A program made the translations under genes and the position numbers. Under the pieces are notes generated by a model. That model searched no databases, was not told the origin of the DNA, and was given only the letters and a program-made list of their open reading frames with translations. Below are positions 8,268-16,902 of a stretch of 28,807 bases of DNA, in pieces. Numbering within the stretch: position 1 is the first letter of the stretch; each line of letters begins with the position of its first letter. Source of the DNA: Anaerolineaceae bacterium UBA6073 (lineage in GTDB: Bacteria; Chloroflexota; Anaerolineae; Anaerolineales; Anaerolineaceae). The DNA lies in the NCBI GenBank assembly GCA_002436085.1, contig DIXT01000028.1, forward strand, positions 1-28,807, given 5' to 3'.

Positions 8268-10856
8268 ATGACCAAATTCACAAAATTCCTTTCGTATCTG
8301 TTGGTATTCGTAATGCTTGGTGTGGCGATCGCCGCTTGCGCGCCAGAACCAGCCGCCACCGAAGTCCCGGCAGAACCCACCGAAGCAGCGACGGAAGCAC
8401 CAACCGAAGTTGCTACTCCGGAAGAGACCGCTGTTGTTTTTGAAGAACAGCCTTTCGGTGAGAATTTACCCACCGCCCCCACGATTACGACCCCCCTCGT
8501 GGTTGCATACAGCGAATTCTCTCAGAAATTCAGCCCGTTCTATTCCGATACAGCCTATGACGCCGATGTCGCAGCGATGACCCAAATCTCCCTGCTGACC
8601 ACCGACCGCCAGGGCGGTATCATCTTCAACGCAATTGAAGGCGAAACAGTGCCATACAACGGCGTTGACTACCTGTACAAGGGCCCCGCGGACGTAAAAG
8701 TGGAATACGATGAAGCCACCGATACCACCAAGTACACCGCCCGCCTGCGCGTGGGGATGAAATTCGCTGACGGCACCCCCGTGACCGCCGATGACATCAT
8801 CTTCACTTATTACACCTTCCTGGATCCGTCCTATGTTGGTTCCACTACATTGGGCTCCTACGACATTGTCGGCCTGAAGGACTATCAGACCCAGACCACC
8901 AGCGAAGTCTACGACAAATACCTGGCTCTGTTTGACGAAGCCTACGCCGCCGGCCCCGACCATGTCTGGGCTGCTACCGACGCATGGACTGAAGAACAGA
9001 ATGCCGATGTTTGGCCGAAGCTCGTCGAAGGCATCAAGGCTGAAATTCAGGGTATTTATGACGAAGTTTGGGCTAGCTACGGCACCGATGACGTCACCAC
9101 TGAATACTTCAACGGCAAAACCGCTGAGGAAATCAAGACCGCCGGCGCTGATGTGGCTTACGCCATGCGCATGTGGGGCTTCGGCTCCCTCAAATGCACC
9201 GACGCGGTTGCTGAAGGCGCCGACCCGGTAGCCCCCGCCGATTGCGCTGGCCCCGTGGTCTTCGTTGGCGCTGGTACTGGAACCGAATGGGACCTGGAAA
9301 CCAGCTTCCCGACCATGGACGACTACTACACCGAACTCATGGCTGCCTACGGCAATGATGTTGCCGCAGCCTTCCCCTACGAGTCCGTTGCTGGCACCGA
9401 TGTTCTTGGTAATGCCAAGACCGCATTTGTCGGTTTCTGGGGCCCCAAGGATGAGAGCATGGGCGGCACAGGCGTCCCGAACATTTCCGGTATCAAGAAG
9501 ATTGACGACTACACCGTGGAAGTGACCACCAATGGTTACGAAGCCCCGGCTGTCTACAACATTCTTGGTATCCAGGTTACCCCCCTGCATTACTACGGTG
9601 ATGTTGCCAAATACGACTATGAGAACAACAAGTTCGGTTTCGATTTCGGCGACCTCTCCAAACAGGAGAGCTTGACCGCGACCCCCATGGGCGCTGGCGC
9701 CTACAAGTTCGTTAAATACGATAACAAGGTTGTCTACTTTGAAGCGAACGAGTACTATTACCGCGGCTGCCCGAAGATCGCTGAAATTCAGTTCAAGGAA
9801 ACCGTCTCCGCTGAAGTTCCTTCCGCTCTGCAGACCGGCACCGCCGACATGGGCGAGATGAGCTATAACAAGACCCGTTACGATGAAGTGATGCAGTACA
9901 ACGGCAACGGCGAAATGACCGGCCCCGTCATCACCTCCAGCCTGGTAGACTTCCTGGGCTACGGCTACGCTGGTATCAACGCCACTACTGTGAACGTTGC
10001 TGGCGAACCCGGCTCCGACGCTTCCAAGAACCTGCGCCGCGGCCTTGCCACCATCCTCGCGGTCTACCGTGACGTCGCGGTGGACAGCTACTATGGTGAA
10101 GCTGCCTCCGTTATCAACTACCCAATCTCCAACACTTCCTGGGCCGCTCCTCAGCCGACCGATGAAGATTATCAGATCGCCTACTCGACTGACGTCGACG
10201 GCAATCCGATCTACACCGCGGAAATGACCCCCGAAGAGAAGTACGCTGCGGCTGAACAGGCTGCTCTGGGCTTCTTCGCTGCTGCTGGCTACACCGTCAC
10301 CGACGGCAAAGTTACCGCTGCCCCCGAAGGCGCGAAACTGAGCTACGAAGTGATCATCCCCGCTGGCGGTACTGGCGACCATCCTGCGTTCGCAATCCTG
10401 ACCGGCGCGCGCGACTCCCTGGCCAAGATCGGCATGGAACTGAAGATCAACGACCCCGCTGACACCAATATCCTCTGGGATTCTTTGGATGCGGCTACCC
10501 AGGAACTCTGGACGGCTGCATGGGGCGCTACGATTGATCCTGACATGTACCAGGTCTATCACAGCTCCAGTGTCGTGGGTGCTGGCGGTTCCGAATCGAA
10601 CCACTACCACATCACGGATCCTGAACTCGATCAACTGATTGTTGACGCCCGCAAGAGCGATGACCAGAACTACCGCAAGGCCATCTACAAGCAGGCTCTC
10701 GACAAGGTCATTGAATGGGCAGTCGAAATTCCTACTTACCAGCGCCAGAACGTGATCATCTTCAGCACTGAGCGCATCAACATTTCCACGATTACACCTG
10801 ACATTACCACCTTCTGGGGTTGGATGAACGACATCGAACTCCTCGAGATGAACTAG
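8268..10856 (+). CDS. Oligopeptide-type ABC importer substrate-binding lipoprotein, oversized
   Basis: 862 aa, against roughly 500-600 for typical family-5 binding proteins. The signal peptide ends in the lipobox IAAC and is followed by a Pro/Thr/Glu/Ala linker. Core family blocks are VGMKFADGTPVTADDIIFTY near residue 165 and, much later, GAGAYKFVKY and FEANEYYYRG. Between about residues 205 and 405 lies an extra acidic stretch of about 200 residues (around EGIKAEIQGIYDEVW and ADCAGPVVFVGAGTGTEWD) that typical members lack. It is the first gene of the operon, driven by a near-consensus promoter with two AGGAG sites. A stable hairpin follows the gene. The second permease carries a comparable insertion. 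The substrate, peptide or otherwise, cannot be decided. Confidence 0.88.
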   Translation: MTKFTKFLSYLLVFVMLGVAIAACAPEPAATEVPAEPTEAATEAPTEVATPEETAVVFEEQPFGENLPTAPTITTPLVVAYSEFSQKFSPFYSDTAYDADVAAMTQISLLTTDRQGGIIFNAIEGETVPYNGVDYLYKGPADVKVEYDEATDTTKYTARLRVGMKFADGTPVTADDIIFTYYTFLDPSYVGSTTLGSYDIVGLKDYQTQTTSEVYDKYLALFDEAYAAGPDHVWAATDAWTEEQNADVWPKLVEGIKAEIQGIYDEVWASYGTDDVTTEYFNGKTAEEIKTAGADVAYAMRMWGFGSLKCTDAVAEGADPVAPADCAGPVVFVGAGTGTEWDLETSFPTMDDYYTELMAAYGNDVAAAFPYESVAGTDVLGNAKTAFVGFWGPKDESMGGTGVPNISGIKKIDDYTVEVTTNGYEAPAVYNILGIQVTPLHYYGDVAKYDYENNKFGFDFGDLSKQESLTATPMGAGAYKFVKYDNKVVYFEANEYYYRGCPKIAEIQFKETVSAEVPSALQTGTADMGEMSYNKTRYDEVMQYNGNGEMTGPVITSSLVDFLGYGYAGINATTVNVAGEPGSDASKNLRRGLATILAVYRDVAVDSYYGEAASVINYPISNTSWAAPQPTDEDYQIAYSTDVDGNPIYTAEMTPEEKYAAAEQAALGFFAAAGYTVTDGKVTAAPEGAKLSYEVIIPAGGTGDHPAFAILTGARDSLAKIGMELKINDPADTNILWDSLDAATQELWTAAWGATIDPDMYQVYHSSSVVGAGGSESNHYHITDPELDQLIVDARKSDDQNYRKAIYKQALDKVIEWAVEIPTYQRQNVIIFSTERINISTITPDITTFWGWMNDIELLEMN

Positions 10857-10886
10857 ATATCGGTGAATCGCTAGTTTGTTAGAGAA

Positions 10887-10914
10887 AGTGAGCCCACCGA
10901 TGGGTGGGCTCACT
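10887..10914 (+). other. Intercistronic stem-loop after the binding-protein gene
   Basis: A perfect 12-bp stem, AGTGAGCCCACC at 10887-10898 with GGTGGGCTCACT at 10903-10914, encloses a 4-nt loop (GATG). No T-run follows (CATTAATAG), so full intrinsic termination is unlikely. In binding-protein operons such hairpins commonly protect the 5' cistron's mRNA or attenuate transcription so that the binding protein exceeds the permease; that role is inferred here. Confidence 0.8.
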
Positions 10915-10970
10915 CATTAATAGCTGCAACCCTCGTGTTGAGCGGTTGTAAAGTAGATTGAGGGAACAAC

Positions 10971-11960
10971 ATGCGGAATTTTATCTTGAGGAGGCTGTTC
11001 CTCGGCTTGTTCATCACCTTCTTTGGAGCGATGCTGGTCTACACAGTGATTCGCAGTCTGCCTTCTTCTTATGTCGAAACTGTTGCTCGCCAGCGCGCCA
11101 CCAACCCTCTGAGCACCAAAACTTATCAGGAATGGCTGGCTCAACTTAACGAAGTCTACGGGCTGGACAAGGGTATCATCCCTGGGTTTTTGGGCTGGGT
11201 GGGCAACGCGCTGCACGGCAACTTTGGGGATTCCTGGCACTACGGCATTCCAGTCATTGAGAAATTCAATCAGGTTATCTGGTATTCCGTTATCATTAAC
11301 ATTATCACGTTTTTAGTAGAGTTGTTCATCGCAATACCATTGGGTATTGTTGCGGCAACGAAGCAATATAGCCGGACGGACTACGCGATTACTGTCTTCG
11401 CGTTGATGGGCATCTCGCTGCCTACATTCTTCCTGGCTACAATCCTTAAATACGTATTCTCCATCAAGCTCGGCTGGTTCGACCTGTACGGTCTGACCGG
11501 ACGCTTCTTTAACTCCATGACCCCCTTGCAGCAGGCCGGTGACATAGCGTACCACATGGTTCTGCCGATTGTCACCCTGATGATGCTCTCCATCGGCGGT
11601 CTGATGCGTTATACCCGTACGAACATGCTCGAAGTGCTGAATTCTGATTACATTCGCACCGCCCGGGCAAAGGGACTCTCCGAGAAAGTGGTGGTCAACA
11701 AACACGCCTTTCGCAATACGTTGATCCCGTTGGTTTCCTACATGAGCTATCTGCTGCCTACGATGTTTGGCGGTGCGCTCATTACCGAAACGCTCTACCA
11801 AATCCCGGGTATTGGCTTTGTCGCTTACCAGGCAATTGTTCGTGGCGATATTCCTTTCGCCATGTTTTACACGACATTCCAGATTATTCTGACTCAGGTC
11901 AGTCTGCTTATTGCAGATATTATGTACGCGGTGGTAGACCCCCGCGTTCGAGTCAACTAA
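10971..11960 (+). CDS. ABC importer permease, DppB/OppB type
   Basis: 329 aa, the usual length for the first permease of peptide/nickel importers. It starts with the family N-terminus RNFILRRLFLGLFITFFGAM, a first membrane helix, then an extracytoplasmic loop, then the five-helix permease core. The coupling loop that contacts the ATPase is visible around YIRTARAKGLSEKVVVNKHAFRN (about residues 225-247), and the C-terminus has IADIMYAVVDPRVR, typical of the family. The ATG at 10971 follows GAGGGAA. The gene lies 114 bases after the binding-protein gene, across a stable hairpin, and 12 bases before the second permease gene, with which it should form the membrane channel. Confidence 0.93.
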   Translation: MRNFILRRLFLGLFITFFGAMLVYTVIRSLPSSYVETVARQRATNPLSTKTYQEWLAQLNEVYGLDKGIIPGFLGWVGNALHGNFGDSWHYGIPVIEKFNQVIWYSVIINIITFLVELFIAIPLGIVAATKQYSRTDYAITVFALMGISLPTFFLATILKYVFSIKLGWFDLYGLTGRFFNSMTPLQQAGDIAYHMVLPIVTLMMLSIGGLMRYTRTNMLEVLNSDYIRTARAKGLSEKVVVNKHAFRNTLIPLVSYMSYLLPTMFGGALITETLYQIPGIGFVAYQAIVRGDIPFAMFYTTFQIILTQVSLLIADIMYAVVDPRVRVN

Positions 11961-11972
11961 CGGTGGTGACGC

Positions 11973-13733
11973 ATGATTGACAACGAAAAAATCAACGAAA
12001 ACACCGAACCTGAAAAGACTTACCTGGAAGAGCCCAACGAGCCGATGGCTCTGGACGATGCCCGCCGGGTGAAGGTTCTTTCGCCGGGTATGCTTGTTTT
12101 CAAGCGTTTCATTCGCAACAAGCTGGCTGTGGTGGGGTTGGGCATTATCCTTGTCATGTTTACTTTTTCCTTCTTAGGTCCGCTGCTTTCACCTTATTCG
12201 CAAACCCAGGTTTTTAAAGGGCTGGGTCAGATGACCAAAGATTACGCCAGCGCGATCTACAACACCGAATTGCGCTATACAGTTCAGGAAGGCGAAAAAT
12301 TTGGCGCAGCCGAGCGCGCTCAGTTCCTGCTGGCAATGGGAAAGAACCAAACAGATTTTTCCGTGGGCGCTGATAGTTACGCATATGTACCGCTGGGCGA
12401 AGGTTCTTACCTCCTGATGAAATTGAACCCGATTGCTGAGGCGCTCCTCGGAAATCTGCGTTCTCTGACGGGGCAAGCGCTGGAGCCAGCGCTTGTGGAA
12501 GCTTTCAATACTGCGTCCAAAAACAAGCAGGAGTTCTTCAGCGTTGGGGGTACGGACTACCGCATCATCCAGAAGGGGAAGACCTCCCAGGTCGCGACCA
12601 TTGACGACGTTGCGCTTGCGACGCTGAATGTTTTTGATGCGTACAATAAAACGGATGAGCCGCTGGTTAATGGGTATGAATTTAAAGTGGAAAGCACGCG
12701 CGCCATCACGGAGCAGAAAACCACTTTTAAAGTTCAGGATTCAACCTACACCTTGATTGATGAAGACGGTTTGTTCACGGTTGTCGATGCGCAGGGCGCG
12801 AATTTTGCCGAAGTGTCTAACATCATCGTCAATCCCCTGCAGCAATCGCTTTTCCTGGAGATTAGTTTCAAAAAGGCGATCCGCGAAGCCATCGCCAACC
12901 GTGAAGACAAGGTCAATTACACAGAAGCAAACGGAAATGTGGTCGAGTACGTCATAGATCGCGTCAACACAAATTACTACATCAAGACTTTGGTTCCAAC
13001 TGAGCTCATCCGTATCTACGAAGCCCCAACGTCGGAACATCCGCTGGGGCTGGACAATAACGGTATGGATGTGATGACCCGCCTGATGTACGGCGGCCGG
13101 GTTTCCCTGCTGGTGGGTTTTGTGGTTATCTTCATCGAACTGTTCATCGGCGTCATTGTCGGCGGTGTTTCAGGTTATTTTGGCAACTGGGTAGACACTT
13201 CGCTGATGCGTTTGGTGGACCTGTTCAACAGTATTCCTTTCTACCCGATGGTCCTGATCTTTGGTTCCGTGATGGACGCTCTGGAGGTACCGCCAATGAC
13301 GCGCATCTTCCTGCTGATGGCCATTCTGGGCTTGCTCGGCTGGACTGGCGTGGCGCGCGTTGTGCGCGGCCAGATTCTGTCCTTGCGCGAACAGGACTTT
13401 ATGGTCGCGACGGAAGCAACCGGCATCCGCACCAGCCGGCGCATTTTCCGGCATCTCGTGCCAAATGTGATGCCCCTCCTGATTGTTCAGGCGACCGCTG
13501 GCCTGGGCGGCATCATCATTTCAGAAGCGACCCTGGGCTTCCTGGGGCTGGGCGTCAAATACCCGCTGGCCTCCTGGGGAAGCATCATCAACGTTGCCTC
13601 AGACGCCTATGTAATGACCAACTTCTGGTTCATGTGGTTACCTGCCGGTTCGCTCATCCTGCTCACCGTGCTCGGTTTCAACTTTGTCGGAGATGGTCTG
13701 CGCGACGCGTTTGACCCGAAGATGAAAAGGTAG
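11973..13733 (+). CDS. ABC importer permease, DppC/OppC type, with large extracytoplasmic insertion
   Basis: 586 aa, about twice the usual 290-300. Residues about 35-76 are the normal OppC N-terminus and first helix, ending LLSPYSQ. The family then normally reaches the block seen here as EHPLGLDNNGMDVMTRLMYG (355-374) within about 30 residues; here about 270 residues intervene. By topology the insertion should lie outside the membrane. It contains at least three similar hairpin-like units spaced about 60 residues apart, near FSVGADSYAYV (129), FSVGGTDYRII (189) and FKVQDSTYTLI (252). The permease core and coupling loop (QDFMVATEATGIRTSRRIF) are intact, and the reading frame is continuous, so this is not an assembly artefact by itself. 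It probably contacts the enlarged binding protein. Confidence 0.9.
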   Translation: MIDNEKINENTEPEKTYLEEPNEPMALDDARRVKVLSPGMLVFKRFIRNKLAVVGLGIILVMFTFSFLGPLLSPYSQTQVFKGLGQMTKDYASAIYNTELRYTVQEGEKFGAAERAQFLLAMGKNQTDFSVGADSYAYVPLGEGSYLLMKLNPIAEALLGNLRSLTGQALEPALVEAFNTASKNKQEFFSVGGTDYRIIQKGKTSQVATIDDVALATLNVFDAYNKTDEPLVNGYEFKVESTRAITEQKTTFKVQDSTYTLIDEDGLFTVVDAQGANFAEVSNIIVNPLQQSLFLEISFKKAIREAIANREDKVNYTEANGNVVEYVIDRVNTNYYIKTLVPTELIRIYEAPTSEHPLGLDNNGMDVMTRLMYGGRVSLLVGFVVIFIELFIGVIVGGVSGYFGNWVDTSLMRLVDLFNSIPFYPMVLIFGSVMDALEVPPMTRIFLLMAILGLLGWTGVARVVRGQILSLREQDFMVATEATGIRTSRRIFRHLVPNVMPLLIVQATAGLGGIIISEATLGFLGLGVKYPLASWGSIINVASDAYVMTNFWFMWLPAGSLILLTVLGFNFVGDGLRDAFDPKMKR

Positions 13734-13742
13734 GTGAGGAAA

Positions 13743-14930
13743 ATGACCAAAGGAAAACGCAGCATTTTTGACCGGGTCAACGCGAAGACCAAACCGGTGG
13801 ATGTGATTCACATCACCGCGCGTGAATCCGCAAAAATATCCCGGGAGAACCGACGCATCACGGACGCGATTGAAAGGCAGCGAAAACGCCGGAACGTGCC
13901 CGAGTCCGAGTATCTGACCACAATGCGGAACCCCGACAATGTGGTGGAATTTGACGATCTGCATACCTACTTCTTCACGGATATCGGCACGGTGAAAGCC
14001 GTGGACGGGGTGTCCTTCGACATCCCCAAAGGTAAAACCGTCGGCGTGGTCGGTGAATCCGGCTGCGGAAAATCGGTAACCAGCCTTTCGCTGATGCAGC
14101 TGGTACAGCGCCCGCAAGGCCAGATCGTCAAAGGCGCGATCCGCTTTAATTCCGGCGAACATGTGTACGATATCGCCAAAACCCCCACTAACGTTATGGA
14201 AACCATCCGCGGCAGCGAGATTTCCATGATCTTCCAGGAGCCGATGACCAGCCTGAACCCGGTTTTTAAATCAGGTGACCAGGTGGACGAGGTCATCGCC
14301 CTGCACAACCCGGGGATGAACAAGGAACAGGTTAAAAACCTCTCGCTCGAGATGATCGACATGGTAGGCATAGCCAATAAAGAAGGTGTCTACAACATGT
14401 ACCCGCACGAGCTTTCAGGCGGCATGCGCCAGCGCATTATGATCGCCATGGCATTGGCCTGCAAACCCAGGCTGATCATCGCCGACGAGCCGACCACTGC
14501 TTTGGATGTCACAATCCAGGCGCAAATTCTGGACCTTCTACGCAACCTGAAAGACAGGATTAATTCCAGTATCATGTTGATTACCCACGACCTGGGCGTC
14601 ATCGCAGAAATGGCGGATTTTGTGGTGGTCATGTATGCCGGGCGCGTTGTCGAGCGCGGCATGGCTTTGGAAGTGTTCAAAAACCCGTGCCACCCCTACA
14701 CTGTTGGTCTGATGGCCTCCAAACCAGTCGCGAACAAGCAGGTCAAACGGCTTTACAGCATTCCGGGCAGCGTGCCCAACCCGATTAACATGCCCAGTTA
14801 CTGCTACTTCCGGGACAGATGCAACAAGCGCTTTGACAAGTGCGACGGTCTCTACCCCGCGGAGGTGTTTGTATCGGAGACACATTCAGTCTCTTGCTAC
14901 CAATACAACGACTGGCAGGTGAAGGAATGA
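13743..14930 (+). CDS. ABC importer ATPase, DppD/OppD type
   Basis: 395 aa. It energises peptide-type import by ATP hydrolysis on the cytoplasmic face. Motifs: Walker A GESGCGKS (residues 104-111), Q-loop MIFQEPMTSLNP, signature LSGGMRQR (224-231), Walker B LIIADEP (244-250) and switch ITHD. The C-terminal oligopeptide-type region carries CYFRDRCNKRFDKC, a Cys cluster typical of these ATPases. The N-terminus is extended by about 60 basic residues (DAIERQRKRRNVPES) compared with ordinary members. ATG 13743 is preferred, with GAGG just upstream; GTG 13734 is an alternative start three codons earlier. It begins nine bases after the second permease and overlaps the next ATPase gene by four bases. 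Confidence 0.92.
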   Translation: MTKGKRSIFDRVNAKTKPVDVIHITARESAKISRENRRITDAIERQRKRRNVPESEYLTTMRNPDNVVEFDDLHTYFFTDIGTVKAVDGVSFDIPKGKTVGVVGESGCGKSVTSLSLMQLVQRPQGQIVKGAIRFNSGEHVYDIAKTPTNVMETIRGSEISMIFQEPMTSLNPVFKSGDQVDEVIALHNPGMNKEQVKNLSLEMIDMVGIANKEGVYNMYPHELSGGMRQRIMIAMALACKPRLIIADEPTTALDVTIQAQILDLLRNLKDRINSSIMLITHDLGVIAEMADFVVVMYAGRVVERGMALEVFKNPCHPYTVGLMASKPVANKQVKRLYSIPGSVPNPINMPSYCYFRDRCNKRFDKCDGLYPAEVFVSETHSVSCYQYNDWQVKE

Positions 14931-15976
14931 GTATGGAAAACACATTCGTATTAAAGCGAAACCGACCAGAAGGCAGGGACGGCGGAAAATTACTGGAAGT
15001 GCGCGACCTGAAAACCCACTTCCCGATTAAAGCAGGACTGATGCAAAAAGTCGTCGGCTATGTGCGCGCGGTGGACGGCATCAGCTTCTCAATTGATTAC
15101 GGCAAGACCCTCGGACTGGTCGGCGAATCCGGGTGTGGTAAAACAACCGTCGGCAAGACGATCCTGCGGTTGACCCCAAAAACTGGCGGCGAGGTCCTGT
15201 TTGACGGCGTGGATGTTTACGCGCTCGATAAAAAAGACTTACGGGCAATGCGCCCAAGAATGCAGTTAATCTTCCAGGATCCCTATTCCAGCCTCTCCCC
15301 GCGTTTGCCGGTGAGTGAGATCATCGGCGAGGCAGTGCGTGAGCACGGCCTGGTGGAAGACCGGCACCTGGACGATTACCTGGACAACGTCATGAAAAAC
15401 TGCGGCCTTCAGCCGTACCACAAGGACCGCTACCCGCACGAATTTTCAGGCGGCCAACGCCAGCGCATCTGCATCGCGCGGGCGCTCGCGCTGAACCCTG
15501 AGTTCATCGTGTGCGACGAGCCTTTGTCAGCGCTGGATGTCTCCATTCAGGCGCAGATTATCAACCTGCTGATGGATTTGCAGGAAAAACTGGAACTCAC
15601 CTACCTGTTCATCTCCCACGACCTTTCGGTGGTGGAGCATATTTCCGACTACGTCGGCGTGATGTACCTGGGCGACCTGGTGGAATACGCGGATAAACGT
15701 ACCATTTTCAGGAACCCGCTGCATCCCTACACACAGGCTTTACTGAGTGCCGCACCTGTGCCGGATCCGACCTATAAGATGAACCGCATTATTCTGGAAG
15801 GCAGCATTCCTTCCCCAGCCAACCCGCCTTCCGGGTGCAAGTTCCACACGCGCTGCCGCCACAGCATGGAAATTTGTAAAACCGTTGTGCCGACAGCCCG
15901 GGAAGTGGAACCCGGACACCAGGTTGTGTGTCATCTATACAACGAAAGCAGCAAAGAAAATGAGAGACCAGCCTAA
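14927..15976 (+). CDS. ABC importer ATPase, DppF/OppF type
   Basis: 349 aa. This is the partner ATPase of the importer. Motifs: Walker A GESGCGKTT (from residue 66), Q-loop LIFQDPYSSLSP, signature FSGGQRQR, Walker B FIVCDEPLSALD and switch ISHD. The C-terminal oligopeptide region includes GCKFHTRCRHSMEIC. The ATG at 14927 overlaps the preceding stop (ATGA) and follows AGGTGA at 14917-14922; ATG 14933, two codons later, is also possible. The frame is open further upstream, but that part is a shadow of the first ATPase gene. It overlaps the small downstream gene by 17 bases, which ties that gene to the operon. Confidence 0.92.
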   Translation: MSMENTFVLKRNRPEGRDGGKLLEVRDLKTHFPIKAGLMQKVVGYVRAVDGISFSIDYGKTLGLVGESGCGKTTVGKTILRLTPKTGGEVLFDGVDVYALDKKDLRAMRPRMQLIFQDPYSSLSPRLPVSEIIGEAVREHGLVEDRHLDDYLDNVMKNCGLQPYHKDRYPHEFSGGQRQRICIARALALNPEFIVCDEPLSALDVSIQAQIINLLMDLQEKLELTYLFISHDLSVVEHISDYVGVMYLGDLVEYADKRTIFRNPLHPYTQALLSAAPVPDPTYKMNRIILEGSIPSPANPPSGCKFHTRCRHSMEICKTVVPTAREVEPGHQVVCHLYNESSKENERPA

Positions 15977-16223
15977 ACCATACGACGATGATGACGGTCG
16001 GGTAATCTGCGACATGGACGTGGACGGGATGCCCTGGCACGACAGGCGCGTGCGGCGCACACAGCGCGAAGCGCCTCAGCCTCAACATCCCGACCAGATG
16101 ACCCGTGCGGAGACGCGTGCCTATACCGGCAGCGCCCTGCTTGCGGCGCTGTTGATCTGGGCTGTGTTTGCCGCCGCCTGGGCGCTGTTCATCCTGTTCT
16201 GCACCCAGATTTGGTTCCGCTGA
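15960..16223 (+). CDS. Small single-helix membrane protein at the end of the importer operon
   Basis: 87 aa. The N-terminal half is acidic and then basic, with a distinctive DDDDGRVICDMDVDGMPWHD block at residues 9-28. The C-terminal part is one hydrophobic helix at about residues 57-82, ending with a short tail. The ATG lies 17 bases inside the end of the second ATPase gene, so translation is probably coupled. An intrinsic terminator follows within 65 bases, which makes this the last gene of the importer operon. I do not recognise the family with confidence. The compact DGR..DM.V.GMPW motif looks too well formed to be random and may mark a conserved accessory subunit of this importer type. 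Confidence 0.7.
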   Translation: MRDQPKPYDDDDGRVICDMDVDGMPWHDRRVRRTQREAPQPQHPDQMTRAETRAYTGSALLAALLIWAVFAAAWALFILFCTQIWFR

Positions 16224-16286
16224 GCTGCGGAGGCCGCGTCTCTGTGTAAAGAATCCCCCAGCCGGGCTGGCGGCGAAATGCGCGCG

Positions 16287-16337
16287 AACCTGGAAAATCT
16301 GGCAGTATTGTTGTCTGCCTGACTTTCCAGGTTTTTT
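16287..16337 (+). terminator. Intrinsic terminator of the ABC importer operon
   Basis: AACCTGGAAA (16287-16296) pairs perfectly with TTTCCAGGTT (16324-16333), and GGCAG/CTGCC extend the stem inside. Six T residues at 16332-16337 follow. It lies 64 bases after the last gene and before the trmO promoter. Confidence 0.88.
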
Positions 16338-16378
16338 GTATCTGGTATCGGACAGCTGCAGCTCGTGGGATAGGTCTT

Positions 16379-16407
16379 TTGCGATGGACCAGCATGCAAG
16401 CTAGAAT
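16379..16407 (+). promoter_or_regulatory. Promoter of trmO
   Basis: TTGCGA at 16379-16384 and TAGAAT at 16402-16407 are separated by 17 bases. The start would be near 16414, just before AGAGG at 16416-16420, which lies nine bases before the ATG. Confidence 0.65.
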
Positions 16408-16429
16408 ACACAAAAAGAGGAAAATATCT

Positions 16430-16846
16430 ATGAACAAAGTTACCCTGCAGCCTATTGGTATCATTCATACCCCTTATAAGACCGATGAGAACGCGCCCCG
16501 GCAAGCCGCAAACTCGCATGATATGGGCGAGGTGGTCGTGAACCCGGAGCTTGCCGAGGGACTCGAAGGGATTGAAAAATTCCAATACCTCATTCTCATA
16601 TTTAATTTCCATCTGGCACCTGTGCCGGAAAAACCCAAAGTGCTTTCCTGGCAGGATGGCGTAAAGCGCGGCGTATTTGCCACGCGCTCCCCGCACCGCC
16701 CAAATCCACTGGGTCTCTCAGTTGTGAAGCTTCTCAGGCGTGAGGGGACCCACTTATTTGTCGAGGGCGTGGATATGTTGGACGGCACACCCCTGCTTGA
16801 TATAAAACCTTATTATTCCGACCTGGACTGTGTTGAGAAGTGGTAA
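16430..16846 (+). CDS. trmO: tRNA N6-threonylcarbamoyladenosine methyltransferase, TrmO/TsaA family
   Basis: 138 aa. TrmO uses S-adenosylmethionine to N6-methylate t6A37 in certain tRNAs. The single beta-barrel domain is complete: PIGIIHTPY at residues 7-15, APRQ at 22-25, EGLEGIEKFQYLILIFNFH, and the family signature RGVFATRSPHRPNPLGLSVV, followed by LLDIKPYYSDLD near the C-terminus. It is shorter than the E. coli protein because it lacks the C-terminal extension, as many bacterial and archaeal members do. Start is ATG 16430 with AGAGG nine bases upstream; an earlier in-frame ATG (16379) lies within the promoter. The gene is monocistronic and converges with the restriction-modification cassette. 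Confidence 0.88.
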   Translation: MNKVTLQPIGIIHTPYKTDENAPRQAANSHDMGEVVVNPELAEGLEGIEKFQYLILIFNFHLAPVPEKPKVLSWQDGVKRGVFATRSPHRPNPLGLSVVKLLRREGTHLFVEGVDMLDGTPLLDIKPYYSDLDCVEKW

Positions 16847-16902
16847 AAAATTGAAAAATAAGAACGATTATTGAATCATCAGAAAATATTTAAATATATT
16901 CA

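Noticed and set aside
8466..10913. An 815-residue open frame on the minus strand opposite the binding-protein gene
   Set aside because: It is a by-product of the strong codon bias of the plus-strand gene, which has a signal peptide, promoter, Shine-Dalgarno and family motifs. The antisense product has no recognisable motif and no ribosome binding site that I can see.
10887..10914. The hairpin after the binding-protein gene as a full intrinsic terminator
   Set aside because: No T-run follows the stem, and the downstream permease genes have no obvious promoter of their own, so read-through must occur.
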